A model generated the notes under the pieces. The model was not told the origin of the DNA. It saw nothing but the letters and a program-made list of their open reading frames with translations, and searched no databases. Positions 32,036-40,997 of a DNA stretch of 64,000 nucleotides are shown in pieces; positions within the stretch are counted from its first letter, which is position 1, and each line of letters starts with the position of its first letter. The stretch is from positions 310,001-374,000 of the forward strand of contig CANJKZ010000423.1 in assembly GCA_947471745.1 (NCBI GenBank), in the 5' to 3' direction. The translations under genes and the position numbers were made by a program. This DNA is from Closterium sp. Naga37s-1 (lineage: Eukaryota > Streptophyta > Zygnematophyceae > Desmidiales > Closteriaceae).

Positions 32036-33116
32036 TCCCCTCCTAGGGACTGTTCCTTGGGCCCACCGAAGCGCGCCTCGAGTCGCGCCTGCCTTTTTTT
32101 TTTAGCGGCCCGTCGAGTCGCACCTAGCGGCCCGTCGCGCCGCCCTTACGGTCGCGTCGAGCCGCCCTAGCGGCTGCGGCGCGCCGCCCTTTTCCCGGCC
32201 CGTCGCCGCCCTTACCCGCGGCTTTGCGCCGCCCTCACCGGCGGCTTCGCGCCGCCCCTACCTGCGGCTTCGCGCCGCCCAGGCCCGTCGCCGCCCTTCC
32301 CGCGGCTTCACGCCGCCTCTACCTGCGGCTTCGAGCCGCCCCGGCCCGTCGCCGCCCTTACCTGCGGCTTCGCGCCGCCTACGGCCCGTCGCCGCCCTTT
32401 TCTGCGGCCCCGCCGCCTCTCTCGTTGCGGCCCCGCCGCCCGTCTTCGCGGCCCCGCCGCCAACTCTCACTGCGGCCCCGCCACCCGTCTCAGCGGCCCC
32501 GCCGCCCGTCTTCGCGGCCCCGCCGCCTCTCTCGCTGCGGCCCCGCCGCCTCTCACTGCGGCCCCGCCGCCCTACTCAGCGGCCCCGCCGCCCGACTTCG
32601 CGGCCCCGCCGCTTCTCTCGCTGCGGCCCCGCCGCCTCTCTCGTTGCGGCCCCGCCGCCCTTCACTGCGGCCCCGCCGCTTCTCTGCAGCGGCCCCGCCG
32701 CCCGTCTTCGCGGCCCCGCCGCCTCACTACCCAGCGGCCCCGCCGTCCTTCTGCAGCGGCCCCGCCACTCCTCTACAGCGGCCCCGCCGCCCTACGTCAG
32801 CGGCCCAGCCGAGCCGCCCAACAGCAGCGCAGCCGAGCCGCCCAGCAGCAGAGCAGCCGAGCCGCCCCGCCGCCGAGCCGCGCTGCAGCCGAGCCGCCCG
32901 GCCGCCCACCAGCCGAGCCGCCGTGCAGCCGACCGCCCAGCCGCCGAGCCGCCCAGCTGCCGAGCCGCCCAGCCGCCGAGCCGCCCAGCCGCCGAGCCGC
33001 CCAGCGGCCGAGCCGCCCTGCAGCCGAGCCGCCCGAGCAGCCGTGTCCGGTGAGCACAGACCCTCTGTCACTGCGTGCTCTTCCCCTACTCCTTGCACTG
33101 CTGGTCTACTGCTGTC
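32036..33116 (+). repeat. Element H 5' leader with GC-rich tandem repeats
   Basis: About 1.1 kb of CGGCTTCGCGCCGCC and GCGGCCCCGCCGCC units (32,100-32,800), then CCGAGCCGCCCAGC units (32,800-33,045). It is between primer site and gag, the same position as the arrays of A, B and G. Open frames here are repeat by-products. Confidence 0.87.
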
Positions 33117-35375
33117 ATGGCTACCCCTAGTGTCCTCACTTTTGACGCTGAGGGTCGGGCCATTGACTTTGAGGTCTGGGTAGATGACCTACAGCTGTTC
33201 TTACAGTGCGATAGGGCGGACGGCCTCTCTCTCTTTGACCTCACCTCTGGCGCTTCCCCTGCCCCTGCTGCTGATGCTGACGCCACTGTTCGCTCCCAGT
33301 GGGCCACGCGCGATGCTGCTGCACGTCTTGCTGTGCGTCGCCACCTCCCTACCTCCGAGCGTGCGCACTTTAGTCAGTACAAGAGTGCTCAGACCTTGTA
33401 CGCCGCTGTAGTCGCGCGCTACTCCTCCCCTTCCACTGCTGCACTGAGCCGTCTCATGCTGCCGTACCTCTTCCCTGACCTTGCTTCTTTTCCCACCGTT
33501 GCTGACCTCATTACGCACCTCCGCACTAGTGACACTCGCTACCGCGCTGCACTTCCTGCTGACTTCTGCACCGCGAACCCCCCCCCCATGTACATCACTC
33601 TGTACTTCCTAGTCACTCGCCTCCCTGACTCCCTTCGAGTAGTCAGGGACCACTTTCTCTCAGTCTGTCCCACCACACTCACTGTAGACCTCCTCGAGAA
33701 GGCCCTCCTCGCGATAGAAAAGAGCATAGTCGCTGTAGGAGCCTCTCGAGGTGACCCGCGCACCCCCATCTTTGAGGGGTGTTCTCCCTCCCCCCTGCTG
33801 CCCTCTGTTGCCTCGGCTGCTTCGGCCGACCTCCTTGGTCTTGAGTCGGTCGGTGCGGCGTCTGCCCCTAGCGGGAGACGCCGCCCTGGCAAGGGCAAGG
33901 GGGGCAAGGGAGCTGGAGGAGCGGGCGGTGGAGGTGGAGGTGGAGGCAGTGGGGGGAGTGGGGGTAGCGGTGGAGGTGGAGGTGGGGGTGGGGGGTTCGG
34001 TGGCGGCAGTGGAGGCGGAGGCCGCGGCGGCGGTGGCGGTGGTAGCGGAGGTGGCGGAGGAGGCGGCGGTGGAGGAGGCGGTGGAGGCGGCGGCGGCAGT
34101 GGAGGCAGCGGAGGCGGTGGAGGCGGTGGGGGTGGCGGTGGAGCTGGTCGCGGGTCTTTGCAGAGGAGTGGCTCCGGTGGTGGCTCGCGCCAGCAGCAGC
34201 AGCGTGGTCGTGCGACCCTGTCCCCTCAGCAGCTCCGTGAGTGGTACACTGCACGCCAGCGGGGTGGGGGTTTTGGTCCGTGTACCTACGTCCTGCGCAC
34301 CGGCGACCGTGCGGGTGAGCAGTGTGGGGGTGCGCACCCCACTTCGCGCTGTTTTGGCCGCCTGACGGACGCATGGCGTCACCAGTTCCCGGAGGCCTCC
34401 GAGATCCCTCGCTGGGACGAGCTGTCTAGGGCGGGGGTTGCCATCTTTGATCTGGACTTTGATGCTATTCTCTCTGCCATGTATGCTGTGTCTATTAGTG
34501 ATGAGGGTGACTGTTACCGGTGTTTCCAGCCCGATCCGGGCATTGAGACTGCTGCTCTAGGTACTGGTGAGGCTGCTGCCCTAGGTGCTTACGACGCTGC
34601 TGCTCTAGGTGCTGGTGTGTCTGCGTCCTCAGGTACTGGTGAGTCTGCTCTCTCAGGTACCGCGTCGGCTTCGGCCTCCCTCACCTTCACTCTTGACTCT
34701 GGGGCGTCTCGCTCCTTCTTTCGGGACCGCACCACACTCACGCCGCTTAGTCGGCCGGTTGCGGTGTCTCTGGCTGACCCCTCTGGGGGTCCGGTCCTGT
34801 CTCGTTTCTCCACAGTCCTCCCGTGTCCGGCGGCTCCCTCTGGCACCCTGTCTGGTCTCTACCTCCCCTCGTTCTCGACGAACCTGGTGAGTGGTGCTGA
34901 CCTACAGGATGCGGGTGTCCACCAGTTCACTCCTGCACGTCAGCGAGTGACCCACTGTACAGAGGCTGGCACAGGCCGACACCTGGCTACGTTCACCCGT
35001 CAGCCGGGGTCGAGCCTGTACACTCTGACCACTGCGTCTCCTCCAGTTGCTGAGTCTGGTAGGGTAGTTACGTCGGGTCAGGTGTTTGCTGCGGCGTCCA
35101 GGTCTGGTCCTGAGTCTGCCCCCTGTTCGTGTCGTCTCCTGTCTCACGAGACTCTCCTCTGGCACCACCGCCTTGGCCACCCCTCTCTGCTTCGGCTCAG
35201 AGGTATGGCCTCCCGTCTTCTTGTGTCCGGTCTCCCCCGGTCCCTCCCTCCCCTTCCTCAGGGCCCTGGCCCTGCCTGTGTCCCCTGTGTCGAGGGGCGC
35301 CAGCGTGCTGCCCCTCACTCCTCCCAGTTTCCTTCGACAGAGGCCCCGTTGCAGACACTTCACATGGACGTGTGA
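33117..35375 (+). CDS. Element H polyprotein, gag-protease-pre-integrase part
   Basis: ATG at 33117 (MATPSVLTFDAEGR) is the gag start shared with element A; an upstream in-frame ATG at 33075 is less likely. Gag capsid region (about residues 1-255), a Gly-rich tract (about 260-345), LSPQQLREWYTARQR, an atypical zinc knuckle CTYVLRTGDRAGEQCGGAH with SRC, then DFDAILSAMYAVS, aspartic protease FTLDSGASRSFFRDR, and the pre-integrase zinc finger LLWHHRLGHPSLLRL with CVPC. It ends at TGA 35373-35375 right after LQTLHMDV, the first catalytic Asp of integrase. Element B has Trp in the same context (VWGPARVRG), so this is a TGG to TGA nonsense change. Confidence 0.93.
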   Translation: MATPSVLTFDAEGRAIDFEVWVDDLQLFLQCDRADGLSLFDLTSGASPAPAADADATVRSQWATRDAAARLAVRRHLPTSERAHFSQYKSAQTLYAAVVARYSSPSTAALSRLMLPYLFPDLASFPTVADLITHLRTSDTRYRAALPADFCTANPPPMYITLYFLVTRLPDSLRVVRDHFLSVCPTTLTVDLLEKALLAIEKSIVAVGASRGDPRTPIFEGCSPSPLLPSVASAASADLLGLESVGAASAPSGRRRPGKGKGGKGAGGAGGGGGGGGSGGSGGSGGGGGGGGGFGGGSGGGGRGGGGGGSGGGGGGGGGGGGGGGGGSGGSGGGGGGGGGGGAGRGSLQRSGSGGGSRQQQQRGRATLSPQQLREWYTARQRGGGFGPCTYVLRTGDRAGEQCGGAHPTSRCFGRLTDAWRHQFPEASEIPRWDELSRAGVAIFDLDFDAILSAMYAVSISDEGDCYRCFQPDPGIETAALGTGEAAALGAYDAAALGAGVSASSGTGESALSGTASASASLTFTLDSGASRSFFRDRTTLTPLSRPVAVSLADPSGGPVLSRFSTVLPCPAAPSGTLSGLYLPSFSTNLVSGADLQDAGVHQFTPARQRVTHCTEAGTGRHLATFTRQPGSSLYTLTTASPPVAESGRVVTSGQVFAAASRSGPESAPCSCRLLSHETLLWHHRLGHPSLLRLRGMASRLLVSGLPRSLPPLPQGPGPACVPCVEGRQRAAPHSSQFPSTEAPLQTLHMDV

Positions 35376-38300
35376 GGCCCAGCCCGCGTCCGTGGACAGG
35401 GTCACGAGCGCTACTTCCTGCTCGTTGTTGACGACTACTCGCGTTACACCACAGTCTTCCCCTTGCGCAGCAAGGGTGATGTCACTGAGGTGCTGATCGA
35501 CTGGATCCGCGCAGCTCGTCTCCAGCTCAGGCAGAGCTTCGGCTCGGACTTTCCTGTTCTGCGTCTGCACTCGGACAGAGGCGGAGAGTTCTCCTCTGGC
35601 CTTCTGCGTGCCTACTGTCGTGCACGGGGCATCCGTCAGACCTTCACGCTTCCGGACTCACCGCAGCAAAATGGGATTGCTGAGCGCCGCATTGGCATGG
35701 TCATGGACGTCGCTCGTACGTCTATGATGCATGCGGCTGCCCCCCATTTTCTGTGGCCGTTTGCGGTGAGGTACGCGGCGCACCAGATCAACCTCCACCC
35801 CAGGGTCTCCAGGCCGGAGACCTCCCCAGTCTTGCTGTGGACGGGGAAGGTTGGCGATGCGTCGGCGTTCCGGGTCTGGGGATCTCGGGCGTTTGTCCGC
35901 GACCTGTCTGCGGACAAACTATCCCCTCGTGCTGCTCCTTGCGTCTTCCTGGGGTTCCCCCCTGACGCGCCTGGGTGGCAGTTTTACCACCCCACCTCTC
36001 GCCGTGTTCTGTCCTCCCAGGACGTCACGTTTGACGAGTCGGTCCCCCACTACCGCCTCTTCCCCTACCGCACTCCGTCCCTCCCCCCACCCCCACTCTT
36101 CCTGGTACCAGGTCCCCCCCAGGTAGACCCCCTCCCCCCTCAGGGTCCTGCCCCTTCAGGTGTGTCCCAGGTAGACGCAGTCGAGCCTGTCGAGGTCACT
36201 GGTGACTCTGGTGCTGCTGAGGGTACTGAGGCTGGGGGTGCTGTACCTGGGGGTGCGGAGCCTAGGGGTGCTGAGCCTGGGGGTGCTGAGCCTGGGGGTG
36301 CTGAGCCTGGGGGTGCTGAGCCTAGGGGTGCTGAGCCTGGGGGTGCTGAGCCTAGGGGTGCTACGTCTGGGGGTGCTGAGCCTAGGGGTGCTACGCCTGG
36401 GGGTGGTGAGCCTGGAGGTGCTCCGCCTGGAGGTTCTCCGAGTGCTTCGTCTCGCCGGGAGCCACTTTCTCCACAGGAGCTGCGTGAGTGGTTTGCCCGG
36501 CGCTGGAGGCGTGCTGCTGGTGCTGGAGGTCCTTCGGCTGCTGAGGGTGCTGCGGTCGCGGGTCCCGGAGGTGCTCGTCCTGGGTGCACTGGAGCTGGTG
36601 CTGCTGAGGGTGTTGGCGCTGAGACTACCGCTGGCAGTCCTACTGGGGGTGCTCCTGGTGCTGCTGGAGGTTCTGGAGCTACTGGTGGTGCTGCTGGAGC
36701 GGGTGCTCCTGCTGAGGGTTCTGGTGCTGTCCCTGCTGCTTCTAGCGTCGCCGCGCGGCCTCGACCGTACTTCGTTCCACTCCTGCAGCAGGTTCTTGGT
36801 CTTCCACCTTCTACTGGTCCTCCTCCTCCCTTAGAGTGTCCACAGCCTGTCTCGTCCCAGCTACAGTTGCAGCCTACCTCCCCTTTGCCTGCTCCTTCTC
36901 CCTACACTGGTCCTACTGGAGGTCTGGCTGAGCGTCGTGAGCCTGCGTCTCGCCCTGCGTCGCCTGTCCGTGCTGCTCGCACTAGTGGTCGCGGTTCGCG
37001 TCAGCGTCCTCCTCCTGTCCCTGGCACGCACCGGATGTCTCTGCGTCCGTCCACTGCTCCTCTGCGTGCCCCTTTGCCTTCTCCTCCTGAGTCCTCTCTT
37101 CCTGCTCTTACCGACCCGGAGTCGGACTCTCTTCGTGCTGCCAGTCCTACTGTCACGCGTCTCCTTGCTACTGTTGTCACTGACCCTTCTTTCGAGTCTA
37201 CTGCTGCGTCTGCTCTCGTTACTGAGCTCGTCGACTTTGCTGCTCGCTGTCGCTTAGACTACGCTGCTAGTCTTGTCGCTGAGTCTGAGTCTGTCTGTCC
37301 TCCGTCCGTCGGGGGTGAGTGTGCCCTTGGCACGGACGTCCTTGAGGACAGGCAGGAGGAGTTCCAGTGTCTGGCAGCTGCCTCACCTCATCTCGTGTCC
37401 GTACTGCTTACCCCTGAGGGAGACCCGGATGCACTTGACATCCCGACTCCGCGCTCTTACGCGGAGGCGATAGAGGGTCCCTACTCCTCTCAGTGGCAGG
37501 CAGCTATGGATGCAGAGATGGCTTCCTGGAAGTCCACAGGCACCTACGTTGACGCTGTTCCCCCTCCTGGGGCGAACATCGTCAGTGGCATGTGGATCTT
37601 CAGGGTGAAGCGGCCGCCGGGTTCTCCGCCTGTCTTCAAGGCGCGTTACGTGGCTCGTGGCTTCAGTCAGCGGCAGGGAGTTGACTACTTTCAGACCTTC
37701 TCCCCCACCCCGAAGATGACCACTCTTCGGGTACTGCTGCACGTTGCTGCTCACCGTGACTACGAGCTGCACTCTCTTGACTTCAGCACAGCTTTCTTGC
37801 AGGGCAGCCTGCACGAGGAGATCTGGCTGCGTCGCCCACCTGGCTTCACTGGGTCTTTCCCTCCTGGTACCCAGTGGAGTCTCCGGCGTCCAGTCTACGG
37901 TCTCCGCCAGGCGCCACGTGAGTGGCACGACACACTGAGGATTACGCTTGCGGCTCTTGGGTTTGCTCCTTCTACTGCCGACCCGTCGCTGTTTCTACGC
38001 ACCGACACCTCTCTGCCGCCGTTCTACATCCTCGTGTACGTCGACGACTTGGTCTTTGCCACAGCTGACACTGCTGGACTCGCCTACGTGAAGTCCGAGC
38101 TGCAGAAGAGACACACGTGCACAGACCTGGGTGAACTGCGCAGCTACCTTGGCTTGCAGATCACCCGGGACAGAGCACGCCGCACCATTACCCTGACTCA
38201 GTCACACATGGTGCAGCAGGTCCTTCAGCGCTTCGGCTTCACGTACTCCTCGCCTCAGGCCACTCCTCTGCCTACTCGCCACTCGCTCTCAGCTCTGCCT

Positions 38301-39020
38301 TCGGATGAGTCCGTAGAGTCGAGTGGCCCGTACCCAGAGCTTGTTGGCTGCCTCATGTACCTGATGACCTGCACACGACCTGACCTTGCATACCCTCTTA
38401 GCATTCTTGCACGCTATGTTGCTCCTGGGAGACACAGACCAGAGCACATGGCTGCAGCGAAGAGGGTGTTGCGCTACTTGTGCAGTACGTCGGGCATGGG
38501 GCTAGTGCTTGGAGGGCGGAGTCCAGTGGTCCTCACTGGGCACGCGGACGCTTCTTGGGCTGACGACCAGGCTACGCAGCGGTCGTCACAGGGTTACACC
38601 TTCAGCCTTGGTTCCGGCTCTGTTTCGTGGCGGGCTACTCGCTCGTCTTCTGTTCTTGGCTCGAGTTGTGAGGCTGAGATCTACGCCGGGGCCATGGCTG
38701 CACAGGAGCTTCGCTGGCTCACCTACCTGCTGACCGACCTTGGAGAGCCGCCTCGTTCTCCTCCAGTCCTGTACGTAGACAACAAGGCCATGCTGGCCTT
38801 GTGTCGAGAGCAGCGACTGGAGCACAGAACAAAGCACATTGCTCTCCGCTACTTCCTTGCTCGTGAGCTACAGCAACGTGGACAGTTGCGGCTTGCGTAC
38901 GTGGCCTCTGAGGCCAACACTGCTGATGTCTTCACCAAGGCACTTCCGCCTTGTGATCATCAGCGCTTCTGCACTCAGCTGGGTCTTGTGCCCGTCTTGC
39001 CTCACTTGCTCTCCTCTTGA
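35376..39020 (+). CDS. Element H polyprotein, integrase-RT-RNase H part
   Basis: Same frame as the upstream part, open from the TGA to a stop at 39018; the first Met is at 35463. Integrase LVVDDYSRYTTVFPL, RLHSDRGGEFSSGLL (second Asp), SPQQNGIAERRIGM (Glu), VFLGFPPDAPGWQFY. The linker has about twelve GGAEP/RGAEP repeats (36,235-36,440) and a second LSPQELREWFARRW motif. RT: MWIFRVKRPPGSPPVFKARY, SLDFSTAFLQGSLHEEIWLR, VYVDDLVFATADTAGL. RNase H: GHADASWADDQATQRSSQGY, SSCEAEIYAGAMAAQELRW, YVDNKAMLALCREQRL, ANTADVFTKALPPCDH. All catalytic residues are present. Confidence 0.94.
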   Translation, partial: GPARVRGQGHERYFLLVVDDYSRYTTVFPLRSKGDVTEVLIDWIRAARLQLRQSFGSDFPVLRLHSDRGGEFSSGLLRAYCRARGIRQTFTLPDSPQQNGIAERRIGMVMDVARTSMMHAAAPHFLWPFAVRYAAHQINLHPRVSRPETSPVLLWTGKVGDASAFRVWGSRAFVRDLSADKLSPRAAPCVFLGFPPDAPGWQFYHPTSRRVLSSQDVTFDESVPHYRLFPYRTPSLPPPPLFLVPGPPQVDPLPPQGPAPSGVSQVDAVEPVEVTGDSGAAEGTEAGGAVPGGAEPRGAEPGGAEPGGAEPGGAEPRGAEPGGAEPRGATSGGAEPRGATPGGGEPGGAPPGGSPSASSRREPLSPQELREWFARRWRRAAGAGGPSAAEGAAVAGPGGARPGCTGAGAAEGVGAETTAGSPTGGAPGAAGGSGATGGAAGAGAPAEGSGAVPAASSVAARPRPYFVPLLQQVLGLPPSTGPPPPLECPQPVSSQLQLQPTSPLPAPSPYTGPTGGLAERREPASRPASPVRAARTSGRGSRQRPPPVPGTHRMSLRPSTAPLRAPLPSPPESSLPALTDPESDSLRAASPTVTRLLATVVTDPSFESTAASALVTELVDFAARCRLDYAASLVAESESVCPPSVGGECALGTDVLEDRQEEFQCLAAASPHLVSVLLTPEGDPDALDIPTPRSYAEAIEGPYSSQWQAAMDAEMASWKSTGTYVDAVPPPGANIVSGMWIFRVKRPPGSPPVFKARYVARGFSQRQGVDYFQTFSPTPKMTTLRVLLHVAAHRDYELHSLDFSTAFLQGSLHEEIWLRRPPGFTGSFPPGTQWSLRRPVYGLRQAPREWHDTLRITLAALGFAPSTADPSLFLRTDTSLPPFYILVYVDDLVFATADTAGLAYVKSELQKRHTCTDLGELRSYLGLQITRDRARRTITLTQSHMVQQVLQRFGFTYSSPQATPLPTRHSLSALPSDESVESSGPYPELVGCLMYLMTCTRPDLAYPLSILARYVAPGRHRPEHMAAAKRVLRYLCSTSGMGLVLGGRSPVVLTGHADASWADDQATQRSSQGYTFSLGSGSVSWRATRSSSVLGSSCEAEIYAGAMAAQELRWLTYLLTDLGEPPRSPPVLYVDNKAMLALCREQRLEHRTKHIALRYFLARELQQRGQLRLAYVASEANTADVFTKALPPCDHQRFCTQLGLVPVLPHLLSS

Positions 39021-39232
39021 CCTTGCTTGTACTCTCACATATATATATACCTGCTCTTGCTTGTCTAGCTTTATATATATGTGTGTACTCTTGCATGTGA
39101 ACTGGCCGTGTGGCCTTGACCCTGTGCTCGGACTGTGTGGTGACTTTGTGATCCACCCTGAGCTTGCTTTGCTTTGCTTTGCTTGACTGGTCTTGTGACC
39201 CCTTGTTCTCCCCCACTTTGCCTATGGGGGTG
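39021..39232 (+). promoter_or_regulatory. Element H 3' non-coding region and polypurine tract
   Basis: Contains a block around 39,115-39,180 (GTGGTGACTTTGTGATCCAC and neighbours) that is conserved in elements A and B. It ends with CCCCCACTTTGCCTATGGGG followed by GTG at 39,210-39,232. The purine tract TATGGGGGTG lies against the 3' LTR and can pair with the upstream C-run. Confidence 0.78.
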
Positions 39233-39364
39233 TGTCAGAACATTATAGCTTATGCTGTTGTGTAGGCTATAGTGGGGTATCCCATAGGGGGTACACCCAA
39301 TTAGGGTTTCATATTTGTACTCACTTCATTTCATAGTTCATCCATTCTCGTTCTCATTATCACA
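39233..39364 (+). repeat. 3' LTR of element H
   Basis: 132 bp, one difference from the 5' LTR; followed by the GTGAT target duplication and the resumed RT of element F. Confidence 0.93.
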
Positions 39365-40555
39365 GTGATCTACGTGGAGCAGCCGCACACATACGGCGAA
39401 GGGGATTCGCGTGTCTGCCAGCTGAGAAAGTCCCTTTACGGGATCAAACAGGCGCCGAGACTCTGGCAGCAGTACCTGCACAACATACTGCTTGAAATTG
39501 GGTTCAAGCAGTTGCCTCACGATCCTGGGATGTATCGCCGCGATTTCCGCGGCGAATACATCCTACTCATGGTCTACGTCGACGACCTCCTTTACACAGG
39601 GTCAAGCAACGAGTTGCTTGAACAATTCGAGAAAAACCTCGCAGGACGCGTCGACATCACCTGCAACCATGACGTGAAGCAGTTTCTCGGGCTCAACATC
39701 ACCTACTCACCGGAAGCCATTCATCTCTCAGCAGCCAAGTACGCAGAGGAGCTTAGCAAGCGTTTCAACATTGCGCCTGCACCACTCTGCACCTCTTAAC
39801 GCACTCCAGGACCCAACCACAAGCCTGACAACAAAGCCATATCCCCTACTGGGCTTCACACCTACCAGCAGCAGTTGGGATGCCTGCTCTTTGCATCTGT
39901 TACCTGCAGGCCCGACCTCTCCTACATCGCGAGCCAGTTGGCTCAGTACTCTCGCAAACCAACGGCTGAGAATCTGCTAGATCTCCAGCGGGCACTTCTG
40001 TTTTTCATCTCCACGCCCAATGTTGGGCTCTGCTACTCCACCATGCCAACCTCGTCCTTCAACCTCATCGGCTACGTGGACGCTGATCACGTCGCTGACC
40101 CCGACAATCGACGGTCCAGGACAGGCTTCCCTTTCCGCCTCGAGCCCAGCGGCCCCATCTCCTGGAATTCACAGAAGCAAGAGCTGGTTGCCTTGTCATC
40201 AGCGGAGGCTGGATTCATCGCAGCAACAGCAGCCGTTCGCGAAGGCCTCTACCTTCAGGAGCTGCTGCAGGAGGCAAAAATTCCAGCCTCGGCAAACTTT
40301 CGCCTGCACTGCGACAATCAGAGCGCGATCGGGATCGCGAACAAGCCGGGATTTGTCAACCGCACCAAACACATCGCGCTGCGGTACTTCTTCGTCAATG
40401 ACGAAGTTGACAAGGGCAAGGTTGACCTAACCTACTGCCCGACGGGTGACATGGCAGCTGACTTCCTCATGAAGAAGCTGTCACGTCAGCAGTACCAACA
40501 CTGCTCCGAACTCAGCGGAGTAGTCAAGCGGGTCAAGACTCGCTACGGCCAGGAG
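39365..40555 (+). pseudogene. Element F RT (rest) and RNase H
   Basis: Resumes RT exactly where H interrupted it: VIYVEQPHTYGEGDSRVCQL, KSLYGIKQAPRLWQQYL, catalytic LLMVYVDDLLYTG, DVKQFLGLNI. A TAA at ~39,797 and a frame change precede LGCLLFASVTCRPDLSYIAS. RNase H: IGYVDADHVADPDNRRSRTG, ALSSAEAGFIAATAAVREGL, LHCDNQSAIGIANKPGF, ending SELSGVV. The stop at 40,556 is just before the purine tract. Confidence 0.9.
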
Positions 40556-40565
40556 TGAAGGGGGG

Positions 40566-40997
40566 TGTTGCGAATAGTGATTATTGAAGTATCACTGTGC
40601 AGTCCTTACCGCAGAAATCGAATCACGCACTACCGGGAATGAAGGCGAAGGGACGGAAGAGACACGAAGGGTCGCACGGTTACGAAAGCATCTGGACCAT
40701 CAGGCAGACAGCATCAGGCAGCAGCAGTGGCGAGGATTCTGCTCGAACAGTTTCGTAACCGTCTGGAGTCGCACGGTTGGGTTTCGCGGTAACAAGGGAA
40801 CGTACCCTTTAGAGTACATGGCTAGCTAGGTCGATTGGTATTTGTAATCTTATTTATAGTGCTGTATTTGCATGTTTTTATCATCTCAAACATTTACATT
40901 CACTCTGCTATTGAGGTCACGGGCCCACCACCACTACTCAGTTGTGTGCGAACCTTCCTGAGGTGATCTTAGGCACGATCAACTTCTGATCGCAACA
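40566..40997 (+). repeat. 3' LTR of element F
   Basis: 432 bp, TGTTGCGAATAG to GATCGCAACA, preceded by AAGGGGGG. It closely matches the split 5' LTR and, less closely, 60272-60707. Confidence 0.92.

Larger units (their letters stand above)
31889..39364 (+). mobile_element. Copia element H, nearly intact, nested in F
   Basis: 7,476-bp Ty1/copia element with 132-bp LTRs at 31889-32020 and 39233-39364 that differ at one base by eye, flanked by GTGAT at 31884-31888 and 39365-39369. Primer site, GC-rich leader, gag, protease, integrase, RT, RNase H and purine tract are all present in canonical order. The coding frame is a single polyprotein broken only by one TGA at 35373-35375. It is the youngest insertion in the window and the reference for elements A, B, C, D and G. 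Confidence 0.95.
26048..40997 (+). mobile_element. Copia element F with nested insertions G and H
   Basis: Plus-strand Ty1/copia element of a family different from A/B/H. 5' LTR 26048-27942 (first 8 bases missing, split by G), primer site 27943-27959, gag, protease, GW-rich segment, a partly inverted integrase, RT split by H, RNase H, purine tract AAGGGGGG at 40558 and 3' LTR 40566-40997 (432 bp, TGTTGCGAATAG to GATCGCAACA). Several stops break gag and pol. A second family member starts at 60272. Confidence 0.92.

Noticed and set aside
32224..33183. 319-residue open frame ahead of element H gag
   Set aside because: Leader repeats; gag starts at MATPSVLTFDAEG (33117), as in element A.
35373..35375. 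Programmed stop-codon readthrough between gag-protease and integrase-RT in H
   Set aside because: Element B has Trp at the same position and the stop falls inside the integrase core, so a TGG to TGA mutation is simpler.
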